64,000 nt of DNA from positions 1 through 64,000 of the forward strand of contig DATJJE010000063.1 of NCBI GenBank assembly GCA_035492455.1. Reading direction: 5' to 3'. The translations under genes were made by a program, and so were the position numbers. Shown in pieces: positions 17,186-24,663 of this stretch (position 1 is its first letter; each line of letters opens with the position of its first letter). The notes beneath the pieces were generated by a model that worked only from the letters and a program-made list of their open reading frames with translations, did no database searches and had not been told where the DNA came from. The stretch comes from Gp6-AA40 sp035492455. Its GTDB lineage: Bacteria; Acidobacteriota; Vicinamibacteria; Vicinamibacterales; UBA2999.

Positions 17186-17452
17186 GCGGTGCGACGGTGC
17201 GAGTGATGCGAAGGTGCGAAGGTGCGTCCGATGGTGCGATGGTGCGATGGTGCGATGTTCTCGGACTTCGAACGTCTTGGACGCCCCCCGCACTTCGCAC
17301 TCTCGGACGCACGCGGCAGCTTCGCATTCTCGGACGCACCCCGCGCTTCGCACTCTTGGATGCACCCCGCACTTCGCTCTCGGACGCACCCCGCACTTCG
17401 CACTCTCGGACGCACCCATTCGCACCATGCGCACCGTCGCACCATCGCACGT
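17186..17452. repeat. Compound tandem and inverted repeat tract
   Basis: The left block (to about 17255) is built from a 9-10-base unit close to GGTGCGATG or GGTGCGAAG. The middle block (about 17279-17425) has five to six imperfect copies of a 26-base unit around GGACGCACCCCGCACTTCGC. The right block (about 17419-17452) is the reverse complement of the left unit (TCGCACCATCGCAC). The whole tract can fold into a long hairpin. It fills the gap between the protease and the next MBL gene. Frames stay open through it, but the predicted peptides are repeats only. Confidence 0.85.
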
Positions 17453-17460
17453 CCACTAAT

Positions 17461-18501
17461 ATGAGAACAGTGTCTTTCGTTGTCGCCAGCATCGTCGCGC
17501 TGACACTGACCGCGCATGCGCAGAACGGGAAGGCAATCGCGGCGCTCGCTGACGATCCGGCGTGTCAGACGTCGAAGATTGCCGCTGCCGGCGGACCGAT
17601 GCCGAAAGGGCAGAACACGGTCGTGCTGCGGTATCTCGGCGTCTCGAACTACGAGCTTTCCTACCGCGATCAGGTGCTGCTGTTCGACACCTTCTATTCG
17701 CGCGTGTGGCCGGCGCGGCCGCTCGGCGTGACATCGGCGGATTTCACGCGCGCCACCGCCATCCTGTTCGGGCACGGCCACTGGGATCACATCGCCGATG
17801 CGCCGGAAGTGGCGAAACAGACGAACGCGAAGATGTATGGTGGGCCGCCGACGACCGAGTGGCTGAAGATGCAGGGGGTATCCGACGCGCAGCTAGTTAC
17901 GTGGAAGGGCGGCGAGACGCAGAAGTTCAACGGGTTCACGGTGCAGGCGATCCATGCGCATCACGCAGGCGGACGGCCCGAGCCGGTGAACAAGATGATG
18001 ACGCTGTATCAGCAGCTCGTACCCGAGTGGTATGGCAGACCGCTGACCGACGACGAGAAAGCAGCGCATCAACGGCTGCAGCGCCGCGGCGCGGGTGGTC
18101 CGAGGATTGATTCCGAAGGCACGCTCACGTATCTGATCACGTTTGACAACGGCTTCCGCATCGCCTACACGGATACGGCGGGCGCGATCACCGATGAACA
18201 GCGCGCCGCCTTTGCGAATATTACGCGCACGGATGTGGGCATCATTGCCTATACAGGGCGGTTCAACTCGTCGAGCCAGAACAAGGAGTCGATGCCGATG
18301 GTGGAAACGGTGAAGCCTCATGTTGTGCTGCCGAGTCACCACGAGGACGAGACCGGGATTGGCGCGCACTACGACATGCCCATCTATCCCCTGGGAATGG
18401 CCGTGCGCGAGCGGTTTCCGGACGCCCAAACCATCGATCCGCTGTACTTGTCGCCGGTCTGTTTTGATACGGCAACAAAGGCCGTCTTTATCGGGAAATA
18501 A
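17461..18501 (+). CDS. Secreted UlaG-like MBL-fold hydrolase
   Basis: The product has 346 residues with a signal peptide (LTAHAQ). The open frame runs back to 17170 through the repeat tract, but the ATG at 17461 starts the signal peptide. The full zinc motif H105-G-H107-W-D109-H110 is present, with further candidate ligands in IHAHHAGG, YTDTAGA and LPSHHED. This arrangement resembles the UlaG-type branch of MBL proteins. Exported location and substrate are inferred only from the signal peptide. There is no strong Shine-Dalgarno. Confidence 0.82.
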   Translation: MRTVSFVVASIVALTLTAHAQNGKAIAALADDPACQTSKIAAAGGPMPKGQNTVVLRYLGVSNYELSYRDQVLLFDTFYSRVWPARPLGVTSADFTRATAILFGHGHWDHIADAPEVAKQTNAKMYGGPPTTEWLKMQGVSDAQLVTWKGGETQKFNGFTVQAIHAHHAGGRPEPVNKMMTLYQQLVPEWYGRPLTDDEKAAHQRLQRRGAGGPRIDSEGTLTYLITFDNGFRIAYTDTAGAITDEQRAAFANITRTDVGIIAYTGRFNSSSQNKESMPMVETVKPHVVLPSHHEDETGIGAHYDMPIYPLGMAVRERFPDAQTIDPLYLSPVCFDTATKAVFIGK

Positions 18502-18561
18502 CCACCTCTTCCGTCGTTTTCGAGTTACAGTCGTAACCAGACTGAGACGCCGCGTGTTTGA

Positions 18562-18580
18562 TCCGGCCAATGTGGCCGGA
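18562..18580. terminator. Hairpin after the MBL gene
   Basis: TCCGGCCA and TGGCCGGA form a perfect 8-bp stem with loop ATG, 60 bases after the stop of the MBL gene and 22 bases before the next start. No U-tract follows. It is a probable terminator or REP-like hairpin. Confidence 0.5.
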
Positions 18581-18601
18581 CGCGCGGATTGACAACTCGA
18601 C

Positions 18602-19348
18602 GTGCGTACTAGCGTGCCTGTCCGCCGCGCCGTTGTACTGGCCGCCGGCAACGGAGATCGTTTTCAGAGCAAGACCAGCCCCTCGAAGCTACTGGTCCCG
18701 GTAGCAGGGATGCCGCTCATCAGCCGCACTCTGGTGACGGCTGCCCGCGCAGGTGTCGATCTCATCGACATGATCATCGGCTACGAGGCCGATGCCGTGC
18801 GCGCGACCGCTGCGCTGACGCCGCTGCCTGGCGTCACGCTTCGGTTTCACCACAACGATCGCTGGCACGAGGAGAACGGCGTGTCGGCGCTCGTCTCACG
18901 ACCCCATGTCGGCGGCGATCGATTTGCACTGTTGATGGGCGATCACGTGTTCGACTGGCATGTACTTCAGCGGATGCTCGCGCAGCAGGTTGCCGATGGC
19001 GAGTCGCTGCTGGCGATCGATCGCAACGCCGCGTCGCCGGAGCGCGCGGCCGAAGCGACGAAGGTCCGGCTCGACGGCGATCGCATCACCGCCATTGGAA
19101 AGCAGATCCATCCCTTCGATGCGCTCGACACCGGCGTGTTCGTTTTCTCCTCATCGATCTTCTCGGCGCTCGACGAAAGCGCAGCCGCGGGCGACACGTC
19201 GTTGAGCGGCGGCGTCAGGCGTCTGGCGGCGCGTGGATTGATGCGGGGCGTGGACACCGACGGCTCGCCGTGGTGGGATCTCGATACGGTGGAGGATCTC
19301 GACCATCTTCAATCGTCGATCTTCAATCTCGCGATCGATTGCCGATGA
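18602..19348 (+). CDS. Nucleotidyltransferase (sugar- or inositol-phosphate type)
   Basis: A 248-residue cytoplasmic protein of the NTP-transferase fold. The signature near the N-terminus is RAVVLAAGNGDRF followed by PSKLLVPVAGMPL, which binds the nucleotide and the sugar phosphate. LLMGDHVFDW gives the metal-binding Asp of the GDH type. The start is GTG at 18602; GTG at 18614 is an alternative. It overlaps the next gene by four bases (ATGA), so translation is coupled to the flippase-like/CDP-alcohol phosphotransferase. In the related inositol-phosphate cytidylyltransferase pathway this enzyme makes the CDP-alcohol donor used by the partner domain; that assignment is inference. Confidence 0.8.
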   Translation: MRTSVPVRRAVVLAAGNGDRFQSKTSPSKLLVPVAGMPLISRTLVTAARAGVDLIDMIIGYEADAVRATAALTPLPGVTLRFHHNDRWHEENGVSALVSRPHVGGDRFALLMGDHVFDWHVLQRMLAQQVADGESLLAIDRNAASPERAAEATKVRLDGDRITAIGKQIHPFDALDTGVFVFSSSIFSALDESAAAGDTSLSGGVRRLAARGLMRGVDTDGSPWWDLDTVEDLDHLQSSIFNLAIDCR

Positions 19349-21795
19349 AGGTCTTGAGATGGGGCGCGCTGGTCGCCGGCATCGCCCTCTTCGCCGCGGC
19401 CGTCGCTCGCTTCGATCTCGATGCGCTCGCGCGCATGTCGGCCAGCCTCAGCATCGCACTTCCTGTCGTCATCCTGATTAACGGCCTCTCACAGGTGGTG
19501 CGGACGCTCACCTGGCGGTTCTGCTTTCCGCCAGGCGTCATGCGTCCGTTCCGCCGGCTGCTGCGCGTACGGCTGGCGGCCGAGGCATTCAGCTATGTGA
19601 CCGTGAGCGGCGTCGCGGGAGAGCCGCTCAAGGTGGTCCTGCTCAAGGACGAAGCGCCGGCGGCCGCAGTCACGGCCTCGGTCATTCTCGAACGGCTTTC
19701 GTTTTCCATCGTCACGCTTGCGTTGGTCGGCGTCTGGGCGGCGGTCACGCTCGCGACCATGCCGCTGCCAAGTTACTGGCAGCAGATGTTCTTCTGGTTC
19801 GCGTTCGTCGCCGGCGTCTTCATCTTCTGCATTGTGGCGGCCGTGCGCGGCGAAGGTACCTACATGAGCCGCTTCATGGAGTGGCTCACGCGCGTGACGC
19901 GCGGACTGCTCGGCACGCATGCGCTCGGCAGGTTTCTGGTGCAGGCGGAACGCCAGATTCTCGAGTTCGCGCGCACTGATCATCGTCGTGTCGTACGGGT
20001 CATTGCGCTCGATGTCTTCAACTACGTGCTGATGGCGGCGGAGGTGTGGGTCGTGCTGCGCGCCGTCGGCTCCGCGTCCAGCTTCGCGACGGCCCTGACG
20101 ATCGAAACGTTCACGCGCGTAGTCAGCATCGTGTTTGCGCCGATACCAGGAACGCTCGGCGCGCTCGAAGCGTCGCACCTGGCGGTGGCAACCGCCGTCG
20201 GGCTTGCACCAGCCGGCGCCGCGCTGGCGATCACGCGGCGCGCACGCGGGCTGTTCTGGGCGGGTGTGGGGTTCGCGATCTACCCGAGGAGGGTGCCCCA
20301 AGCCGAGCGCGTCGGCGTGACGGTGCTGTATCTCGCGGACCCATCCACTCGCTTCGCTCGCTCGGGGCAAGAGGCGGTTTCGCCGATGACGCGGGTTGCC
20401 GGTCTGCCGATCGCGGAGCGAGTGCTGCGTCACGCCATGCACGAGGGCGTCAGCCGCATCGTCGCATGGGCACCGCGCAGTGCGGACGATCTTCGAAGTG
20501 TCGCCAATCGCATCGGTCGCGGTCTGCCGCCTCTTGTCATCGCCACAACGGACGCGGAATGGATGGAGGCGGTCAACTCTGATTACCGTCCCGGGTCGAG
20601 CTTTCGCATCGTCGGGCCGGGATCGATTCCGAAGCCGGCGCTCAGCGTTCAGCGGCGAGAGGACGTGCACGTTGCCGAGCTCGCCATCCGGCGATCGATC
20701 TTCAAGCCGACTGATGGCGTCCTGGCGCGCTTCAACCGCCGCATCTCGCTGCCGATCAGCCTCGTCCTGATTCGAACGCCGATTACCGCCAATCAGATCT
20801 CGGTAGCGATCGTCGCCCTCGGCTTCTGGGCGGCGTGGCTGTTCAGCCGCGGGACGTACGCGGCAAGCCTGCTGGGGGCTGTTGTGTCGCTGGCGGCGAG
20901 CATACTCGACGGCTGCGACGGTGAGGTCGCACGGCTCAAGTATCAGGAATCTGCGTTCGGCTGCTGGCTGGAGACGGTAGGCGACTACACGTACTACATC
21001 GCCATCTTCATCGGCGTGACCGTCGGCGCCGTGCGTTCCACGGGCGCGACGGTGTTTTTCGACCTCGGCCTCGCCGCGCTCGGCGGCAGCGTCATCACCA
21101 CGTGTCTGCTGATTCTGCTGCGGCAACGGATGACGGGCGCGCAACCTGAGCGTTTCGGCCAGACCAGCAAGGCACAGTTCGTCAGCGGCGGAGGCGCGTG
21201 GGCACGTTTTCTTGCATGGCTTGCGGTTTGTGGAACTCGTGCCGTGATGCCGTACGGAATTCTGATTCTCGCGCTGGTCGGGCTTACTCCAGCCGTGATC
21301 GTCTTCGCCGCGCTCGGCGCCAACATCTACTGGATTGCGCTGATGACGAGATTGCGGACGATGCTCGCGGTGCCGGTCCGGATCGCGTTGTTCATCGTCC
21401 TCGCGGTCGCGGCGTCCGCATGCGGCGGCAGCGACAGTCCGTCAGCGACTCCCGCGCCGCCGTCAGCGCCATATTCGCAGACAGACCTGCGCGAAGGTAG
21501 CGGTACGGCGGCAACCCAGGGACGGACCATCACCGTGTCGTATACCGGATGGCTCTACGATCCGACGAAGCCGGAATCGAAGGGCGCGCAATTCGACGCG
21601 TCGATGAACTTCTCGTTCCCGCTTGGGGTAGGGCGCGTCATCGCCGGTTGGGATCAGGGCGTCGTCGGAATGAAAGTCGGCGGCCAGCGCCGGCTCGTCA
21701 TCCCGCCGAATCTGGGATACGGATCTCAGATGGTCGGCAGTATTCCGCCGAACTCAACGCTGGTCTTCGATATCACGTTGCTGAATGTGACGTGA
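19345..21795 (+). CDS. Three-part fusion: flippase-like, CDP-alcohol phosphotransferase, FKBP
   Basis: From the ATG at 19345 the frame gives 816 residues. Residues about 1-310 are a multi-span membrane region like the UPF0104/AglD flippase-type family. Residues about 320-450 look like a degenerate NTP-transferase segment. Residues about 460-660 are a CDP-alcohol phosphotransferase with the motif D522-x2-D525-G-x2-A-R-x8-G539-x3-E543-x3-D547; the third acidic residue is Glu instead of Asp. From M673 the same frame encodes a lipoprotein signal (lipobox ending at C693) and an FKBP-type peptidyl-prolyl isomerase ending in NSTLVFDITLLN. The last part may be a separate gene with an internal start near 21361. 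No stop or frameshift separates them. Confidence 0.82.
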   Translation: MKVLRWGALVAGIALFAAAVARFDLDALARMSASLSIALPVVILINGLSQVVRTLTWRFCFPPGVMRPFRRLLRVRLAAEAFSYVTVSGVAGEPLKVVLLKDEAPAAAVTASVILERLSFSIVTLALVGVWAAVTLATMPLPSYWQQMFFWFAFVAGVFIFCIVAAVRGEGTYMSRFMEWLTRVTRGLLGTHALGRFLVQAERQILEFARTDHRRVVRVIALDVFNYVLMAAEVWVVLRAVGSASSFATALTIETFTRVVSIVFAPIPGTLGALEASHLAVATAVGLAPAGAALAITRRARGLFWAGVGFAIYPRRVPQAERVGVTVLYLADPSTRFARSGQEAVSPMTRVAGLPIAERVLRHAMHEGVSRIVAWAPRSADDLRSVANRIGRGLPPLVIATTDAEWMEAVNSDYRPGSSFRIVGPGSIPKPALSVQRREDVHVAELAIRRSIFKPTDGVLARFNRRISLPISLVLIRTPITANQISVAIVALGFWAAWLFSRGTYAASLLGAVVSLAASILDGCDGEVARLKYQESAFGCWLETVGDYTYYIAIFIGVTVGAVRSTGATVFFDLGLAALGGSVITTCLLILLRQRMTGAQPERFGQTSKAQFVSGGGAWARFLAWLAVCGTRAVMPYGILILALVGLTPAVIVFAALGANIYWIALMTRLRTMLAVPVRIALFIVLAVAASACGGSDSPSATPAPPSAPYSQTDLREGSGTAATQGRTITVSYTGWLYDPTKPESKGAQFDASMNFSFPLGVGRVIAGWDQGVVGMKVGGQRRLVIPPNLGYGSQMVGSIPPNSTLVFDITLLNVT

Positions 21796-21846
21796 GGGCC
21801 GGCGAAGGCCGGCCCGGCGTACGCACAGGCCACCTCCAGGCGGCCT
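21796..21846. terminator. Two hairpins between convergent genes
   Basis: GGGCCGGC (21796-21803) and GCCGGCCC (21808-21815) form a perfect stem just after the FKBP stop; this is the same element as at 5677 and 55497. A second, one-mismatch stem pairs AGGCCACCT (21827-21835) with AGGCGGCCT (21838-21846) and touches the stop of the convergent gene. Together they probably act as a bidirectional terminator. Confidence 0.6.
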
Positions 21847-22184
21847 TACTGGTGATGTAGGTCGTGCGGTACCTGCGCCGCGCCATCGTGCATCATCATC
21901 ATCATCGCGTTCATCCGCTTTTCTCTCGCCGCGAGCTCGTTGACGACAGCGGTAATCTTGTCGATCTTGTCCGGTCCCGTGGCCGCGTTCATCTGCGCGA
22001 CCAGCTCGTCAAGCTTCTTCTGCTCGGTCTGCATGTTCGCCATCATCGCATTGTGATCCATCGCCGGCGCCTGCGACACGGGTGGTGTGTGCTCGTGCTG
22101 CGTCGCGTTCTGCGCGTACCCTGCGGCCGCCGACAGCGCGACAGCCGTCGCGGCGGCGACCACGTAAGCATTCATCCTTCGCAT
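21846..22184 (-). CDS. Small His/Met-rich secreted protein
   Basis: A 112-residue protein with a signal peptide (GYAQ) and AGGAGG eight bases before the ATG. The mature part is helical and rich in metal-type ligands: HEHTPPV, MDHNAMMANM, MNAMMMMMHDG and the C-terminal HDLHHQ. This suggests periplasmic copper or silver binding, comparable in style to Spy/CpxP-like or CopG-like accessory proteins, but it is not clearly one of these. It heads the run of metal-related genes and is followed on the same strand by none closer than 22204, which is transcribed toward it. Confidence 0.72.
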   Translation of the reverse strand: MRRMNAYVVAAATAVALSAAAGYAQNATQHEHTPPVSQAPAMDHNAMMANMQTEQKKLDELVAQMNAATGPDKIDKITAVVNELAAREKRMNAMMMMMHDGAAQVPHDLHHQ

Positions 22185-22203
22185 ATAGAAACCCTCCTTG
22201 CTC

Positions 22204-22887
22204 TCAGCCGATATCCGCTAATTGACGGTGAAGCGCGGCGGCCGCGCCCGCTTCCTTCGCGGCTTCGCGCGCCTGCTTCGCAAGACGATCGCAGTGCATC
22301 GCTGCGAGTTCAGAGCCGCGGCGTTGACCGCTCACCCTGAAGTTGTTCGCCATCGCGGCGTGCGCCTTCGCGTCGGCCGCGCTGCGGGCGTTCTCGGTCA
22401 TGTAGTACTCCTCGAGCACGTGATGATCCGCAGCGGTGCGGGCTGCAGCTGTCGCCGCCCTCAGTTCCGACGCCGTGGGTGTGCGGGCGGCGAAGCCGCC
22501 GTCGAACGTTGCACGATCAACTGGCGGGGCTGCTGGCGCACCTATCGACAGGAACTGGTGGTACGCAGCCATTTCGCGCGCGCGTTCAGAGAGTGCCATC
22601 GCGGCCTGTGCCTGACTCACGTGCCGTGCGTTGACGCCCATCGTCACTGGGTGATTCGGCGCACCCGAAGGGACTCTGGCGAGCGCGTCGAACCGCGCAG
22701 CCTGCGCGGCGAACGTCTCCGCGAGCGCCATGTAGTGGCTGGAGAGCGCGACGTGTGCCGCCGGCGCACCTGCCGCGACGAGCCGTTGCACCTCTAGGGT
22801 ATTGAGAACACCTGACGTCGTTTGCGCGGCCAACGTTCCGGCCGTGACAAGCGCCACGGCGAGAACCATCGCACAGAGCCGTTTCAT
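22204..22887 (-). CDS. Secreted helical protein with HxxLA-type repeats
   Basis: The protein has 227 residues from the ATG at 22887, which follows AAAGGTGG and begins a signal peptide (GTLAAQ). The rest is Ala-rich and helical. Segments like HYMALAETFAAQAARFDALA, HHVLEEYYMTENARSAADA and MHCDRLAKQAREAAKEA repeat a theme of a His followed by a helix of small residues. The last one is also found in the smaller neighbour at 22972-23277 (VHCKALADLAAAKAERA). Function unknown; a periplasmic metal or stress role is suggested only by location. Confidence 0.72.
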   Translation of the reverse strand: MKRLCAMVLAVALVTAGTLAAQTTSGVLNTLEVQRLVAAGAPAAHVALSSHYMALAETFAAQAARFDALARVPSGAPNHPVTMGVNARHVSQAQAAMALSERAREMAAYHQFLSIGAPAAPPVDRATFDGGFAARTPTASELRAATAAARTAADHHVLEEYYMTENARSAADAKAHAAMANNFRVSGQRRGSELAAMHCDRLAKQAREAAKEAGAAAALHRQLADIG

Positions 22888-22971
22888 GGCGGGCCACCTT
22901 TCATAAATGCCGATGTGTCGCGACACGTGGCGGACTGCCCGGCCCCTGCCGGGGCAGGCCGCGAGCCCGCG

Positions 22972-23277
22972 TCAGTGACTCGCTGACGGGGTCCTCCCGA
23001 CCACGCGGATCACAGGCGCGACGGTTGTGGGTTCCTCGACCCACCCGGTCTTGCGCGCGCGTTCAGCCTTCGCAGCGGCGAGGTCTGCCAGCGCCTTGCA
23101 GTGCACGGCCATATTCGCGTCCATCGGATGATTGGGATTGCCGATGTACGTGCTGGCCATCGTCTGGTGCGCGCGCGCTTCGGTCAGGTACTTGTCCTTG
23201 GCGTCCTGCGCCGCAGCCACGCCGGTCATCATCGTGAACACACCCGCTGCGATGAGAAAACGAGAGAAGCGTTTCAT
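22972..23277 (-). CDS. Short secreted paralogue of the HxxLA protein
   Basis: A 101-residue protein with a signal peptide (GVAAAQ) and the same leader style as its neighbour (AAGGTGGCAGG before the ATG). It contains YLTEARAHQTMASTYIGNPNHPMD and MAVHCKALADLAAAKAERARKTG. It looks like a single-unit version of the repeat that the 22204-22887 protein carries several times (both have GxPNHPxxM-type segments). They are adjacent, on one strand, 84 bases apart. Function unknown. Confidence 0.7.
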   Translation of the reverse strand: MKRFSRFLIAAGVFTMMTGVAAAQDAKDKYLTEARAHQTMASTYIGNPNHPMDANMAVHCKALADLAAAKAERARKTGWVEEPTTVAPVIRVVGRTPSASH

Positions 23278-23358
23278 GACCTGCCACCTTTCTTCGCGAG
23301 TAACGTCTGTTGAACTGCGCGCGAACAGTCACGGTTCGCGACGTAAAAAGGCGGCGTG

Positions 23359-23709
23359 TTACAGGCGAAGCACGAGCGACGACGTCGCGCGGTGCGGGGT
23401 TGCAGTCGCAGCGTCGTGCACGGAGACCAGCGGTGCCTCTCCTGCGGCAAGTGAAACCGCGTACGTGACGCTGGTGTGGATCGCCGTACCGGGCAGTTGG
23501 ATTTCTTCCTTGAGAACTGGAGACGTCGCCAGGAGGCTGGCGCAGGTATCGTCGGCAGTAGTGACGATTACGCCTGCGCCGCTCCCGTGGTGATGACATG
23601 AAACGTCGACCGGCACCGCACCCGATGCGCACCACCCGATACAGACGAGCGTGGTTACGGGTGCGCCCGCAATCGCCAGGAGGAGAACAACTGCAGCGGT
23701 GGGTTTCAT
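23359..23709 (-). CDS. Small Cys/His secreted protein, family member 1
   Basis: I take the ATG at 23709 (116 residues) rather than the longer open frame, because it starts a signal peptide, MKPTAAVVLLLAIAGAPV. The exported part has CIGWCAS, a SCHHHGS cluster and DDTCAS, so four cysteines and several histidines. The signal and Cys pattern AIAGAP-x6-C-x3-CAS matches the protein at 31086-31466, which points to a paralogous pair. The role is probably periplasmic metal binding. There is no known family name that I can give. Confidence 0.65.
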   Translation of the reverse strand: MKPTAAVVLLLAIAGAPVTTLVCIGWCASGAVPVDVSCHHHGSGAGVIVTTADDTCASLLATSPVLKEEIQLPGTAIHTSVTYAVSLAAGEAPLVSVHDAATATPHRATSSLVLRL

Positions 23710-23800
23710 GGTCAACCGGTGAAGGGGCAACGCGGATGCCAACATCAACCCGAGGAGAGACGCCGAAAGATCAGTGATCGCGCCGCAGGACCACGAAATT

Positions 23801-24460
23801 TCACGCGGCGGTCGCGGAAATGGCCGCATCGATCCCATCGAGCTCGGGGACGATGTGATGTCGACAACACTCGGGCAGCTCGGCGCGCAACAGCGTGAGC
23901 ACCTCGCCAGCTTTGCGCAGGAAATCCGGCGTTGCCTCGATGACGAAACGGCGCGGGTGCGTCCGCCAGATCTGCAGGATCCGCAGATCGACTTGTGCGG
24001 CCTCGACAGCTGATTCCGTCCGCAGCGGATTCTGGTGGTTGTAGCCGCTGCCGACCGCCGGTGTGCGGAGGTGGATGACTGCGTCGTAACGCTCGAGCTC
24101 GTCCTCCAACGTCGTGTGCACGGCGTCGAAATAGTCGTCGGGACCCGGCCAGTACGCCGCGCCATCAACAGTGCCGCGGTCGCACAGGACAATGGCGGCG
24201 TTGGCGACGGCAGCCGCTTCTTCGAGCTCGCGCTGAACATGAAAGATCGCGCGCTGTGCCGCCTTGCGGCCGAGAACGTCTGCGCGCCGCGGGAAGCCTC
24301 CGCCGAAGATGATTCCGGCCGCTTCGGGAAGGATGTGAACGTGGTCGCAGAACGATGCGCGCCGAATCAATTCGAGTGCCGCCGTCTTGCCCGCACCCGG
24401 TCCGCCTGTCAGAACGACCCGCCGAGGGATATGACGCTTTGTGCAGTCGCACGCGATCAT
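23801..24460 (-). CDS. P-loop ATPase (AAA_28-like)
   Basis: A 219-residue cytoplasmic protein. The Walker A motif GGPGAGKT lies at residues 19-26 after RRVVLT. Walker B-like AIVLCDRGTVDG and later IHLRTP and RRFVIEATPDF match the layout of the AAA_28 family of small kinase-like ATPases. The N-terminus has CDC, and the C-terminus has ECCRHHIVPE, unusual and potentially metal-binding. It lies divergent from the P-type ATPase gene with a 203-base gap. The substrate is unknown. Confidence 0.75.
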   Translation of the reverse strand: MIACDCTKRHIPRRVVLTGGPGAGKTAALELIRRASFCDHVHILPEAAGIIFGGGFPRRADVLGRKAAQRAIFHVQRELEEAAAVANAAIVLCDRGTVDGAAYWPGPDDYFDAVHTTLEDELERYDAVIHLRTPAVGSGYNHQNPLRTESAVEAAQVDLRILQIWRTHPRRFVIEATPDFLRKAGEVLTLLRAELPECCRHHIVPELDGIDAAISATAA

Positions 24461-24630
24461 GCGCGTCTCCGAGCGCGATCGTTCTCACGCTTCATGCCAG
24501 CGTTGTGTCACGCGAAACGTTGACGATTGGGCCGATGAGTTGCCGCCGCTGCGGATTTTCACTCGCCGATCGAACAATTTACCGTCGTCGCCTTCGGTAG
24601 GCGCGGAAGCCGACGGAATTCGCATCGCAT

Positions 24631-24650
24631 TGAGACGGCGGCGCGTCTCA
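24631..24650. promoter_or_regulatory. Operator-like dyad before the P-type ATPase
   Basis: TGAGACG (24631-24637) and CGTCTCA (24644-24650) form a perfect 7-bp dyad with a 6-base spacer. An extra half-site (AGAGACG) lies next to the ATG at 24664. The site is 13 bases from the start codon and could bind a metal-responsive repressor. The rest of the 203-base gap from 24461 has no clear promoter. Confidence 0.45.
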
Positions 24651-24663
24651 CAATACAGAGACG

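Noticed and set aside
17186..17452. Possible CRISPR array in the repeat tract
   Set aside because: The repeat units are directly joined, imperfect, and have no unique spacers; no cas gene is nearby.
17170..17460. N-terminal extension of the MBL gene through the repeat tract
   Set aside because: The extension encodes only repeats, and the ATG at 17461 begins a normal signal peptide.
20337..20376. Possible short repeat insertion in the linker of the fusion protein (PSTRFARSG)
   Set aside because: The sequence looks like a small REP-like piece, but I found no clear inverted arms and no second copy in the window.
19489..21144. Long minus-strand open frame opposite the fusion gene
   Set aside because: Composition is Arg/Asp-rich with no signal or domain; the plus strand has recognisable motifs in the same place.
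23710..24240. Longer minus-strand frame ahead of the small Cys/His protein
   Set aside because: The upstream part overlaps the P-loop ATPase gene on the same strand in another frame and is low in recognisable content; the ATG at 23709 starts a signal peptide.
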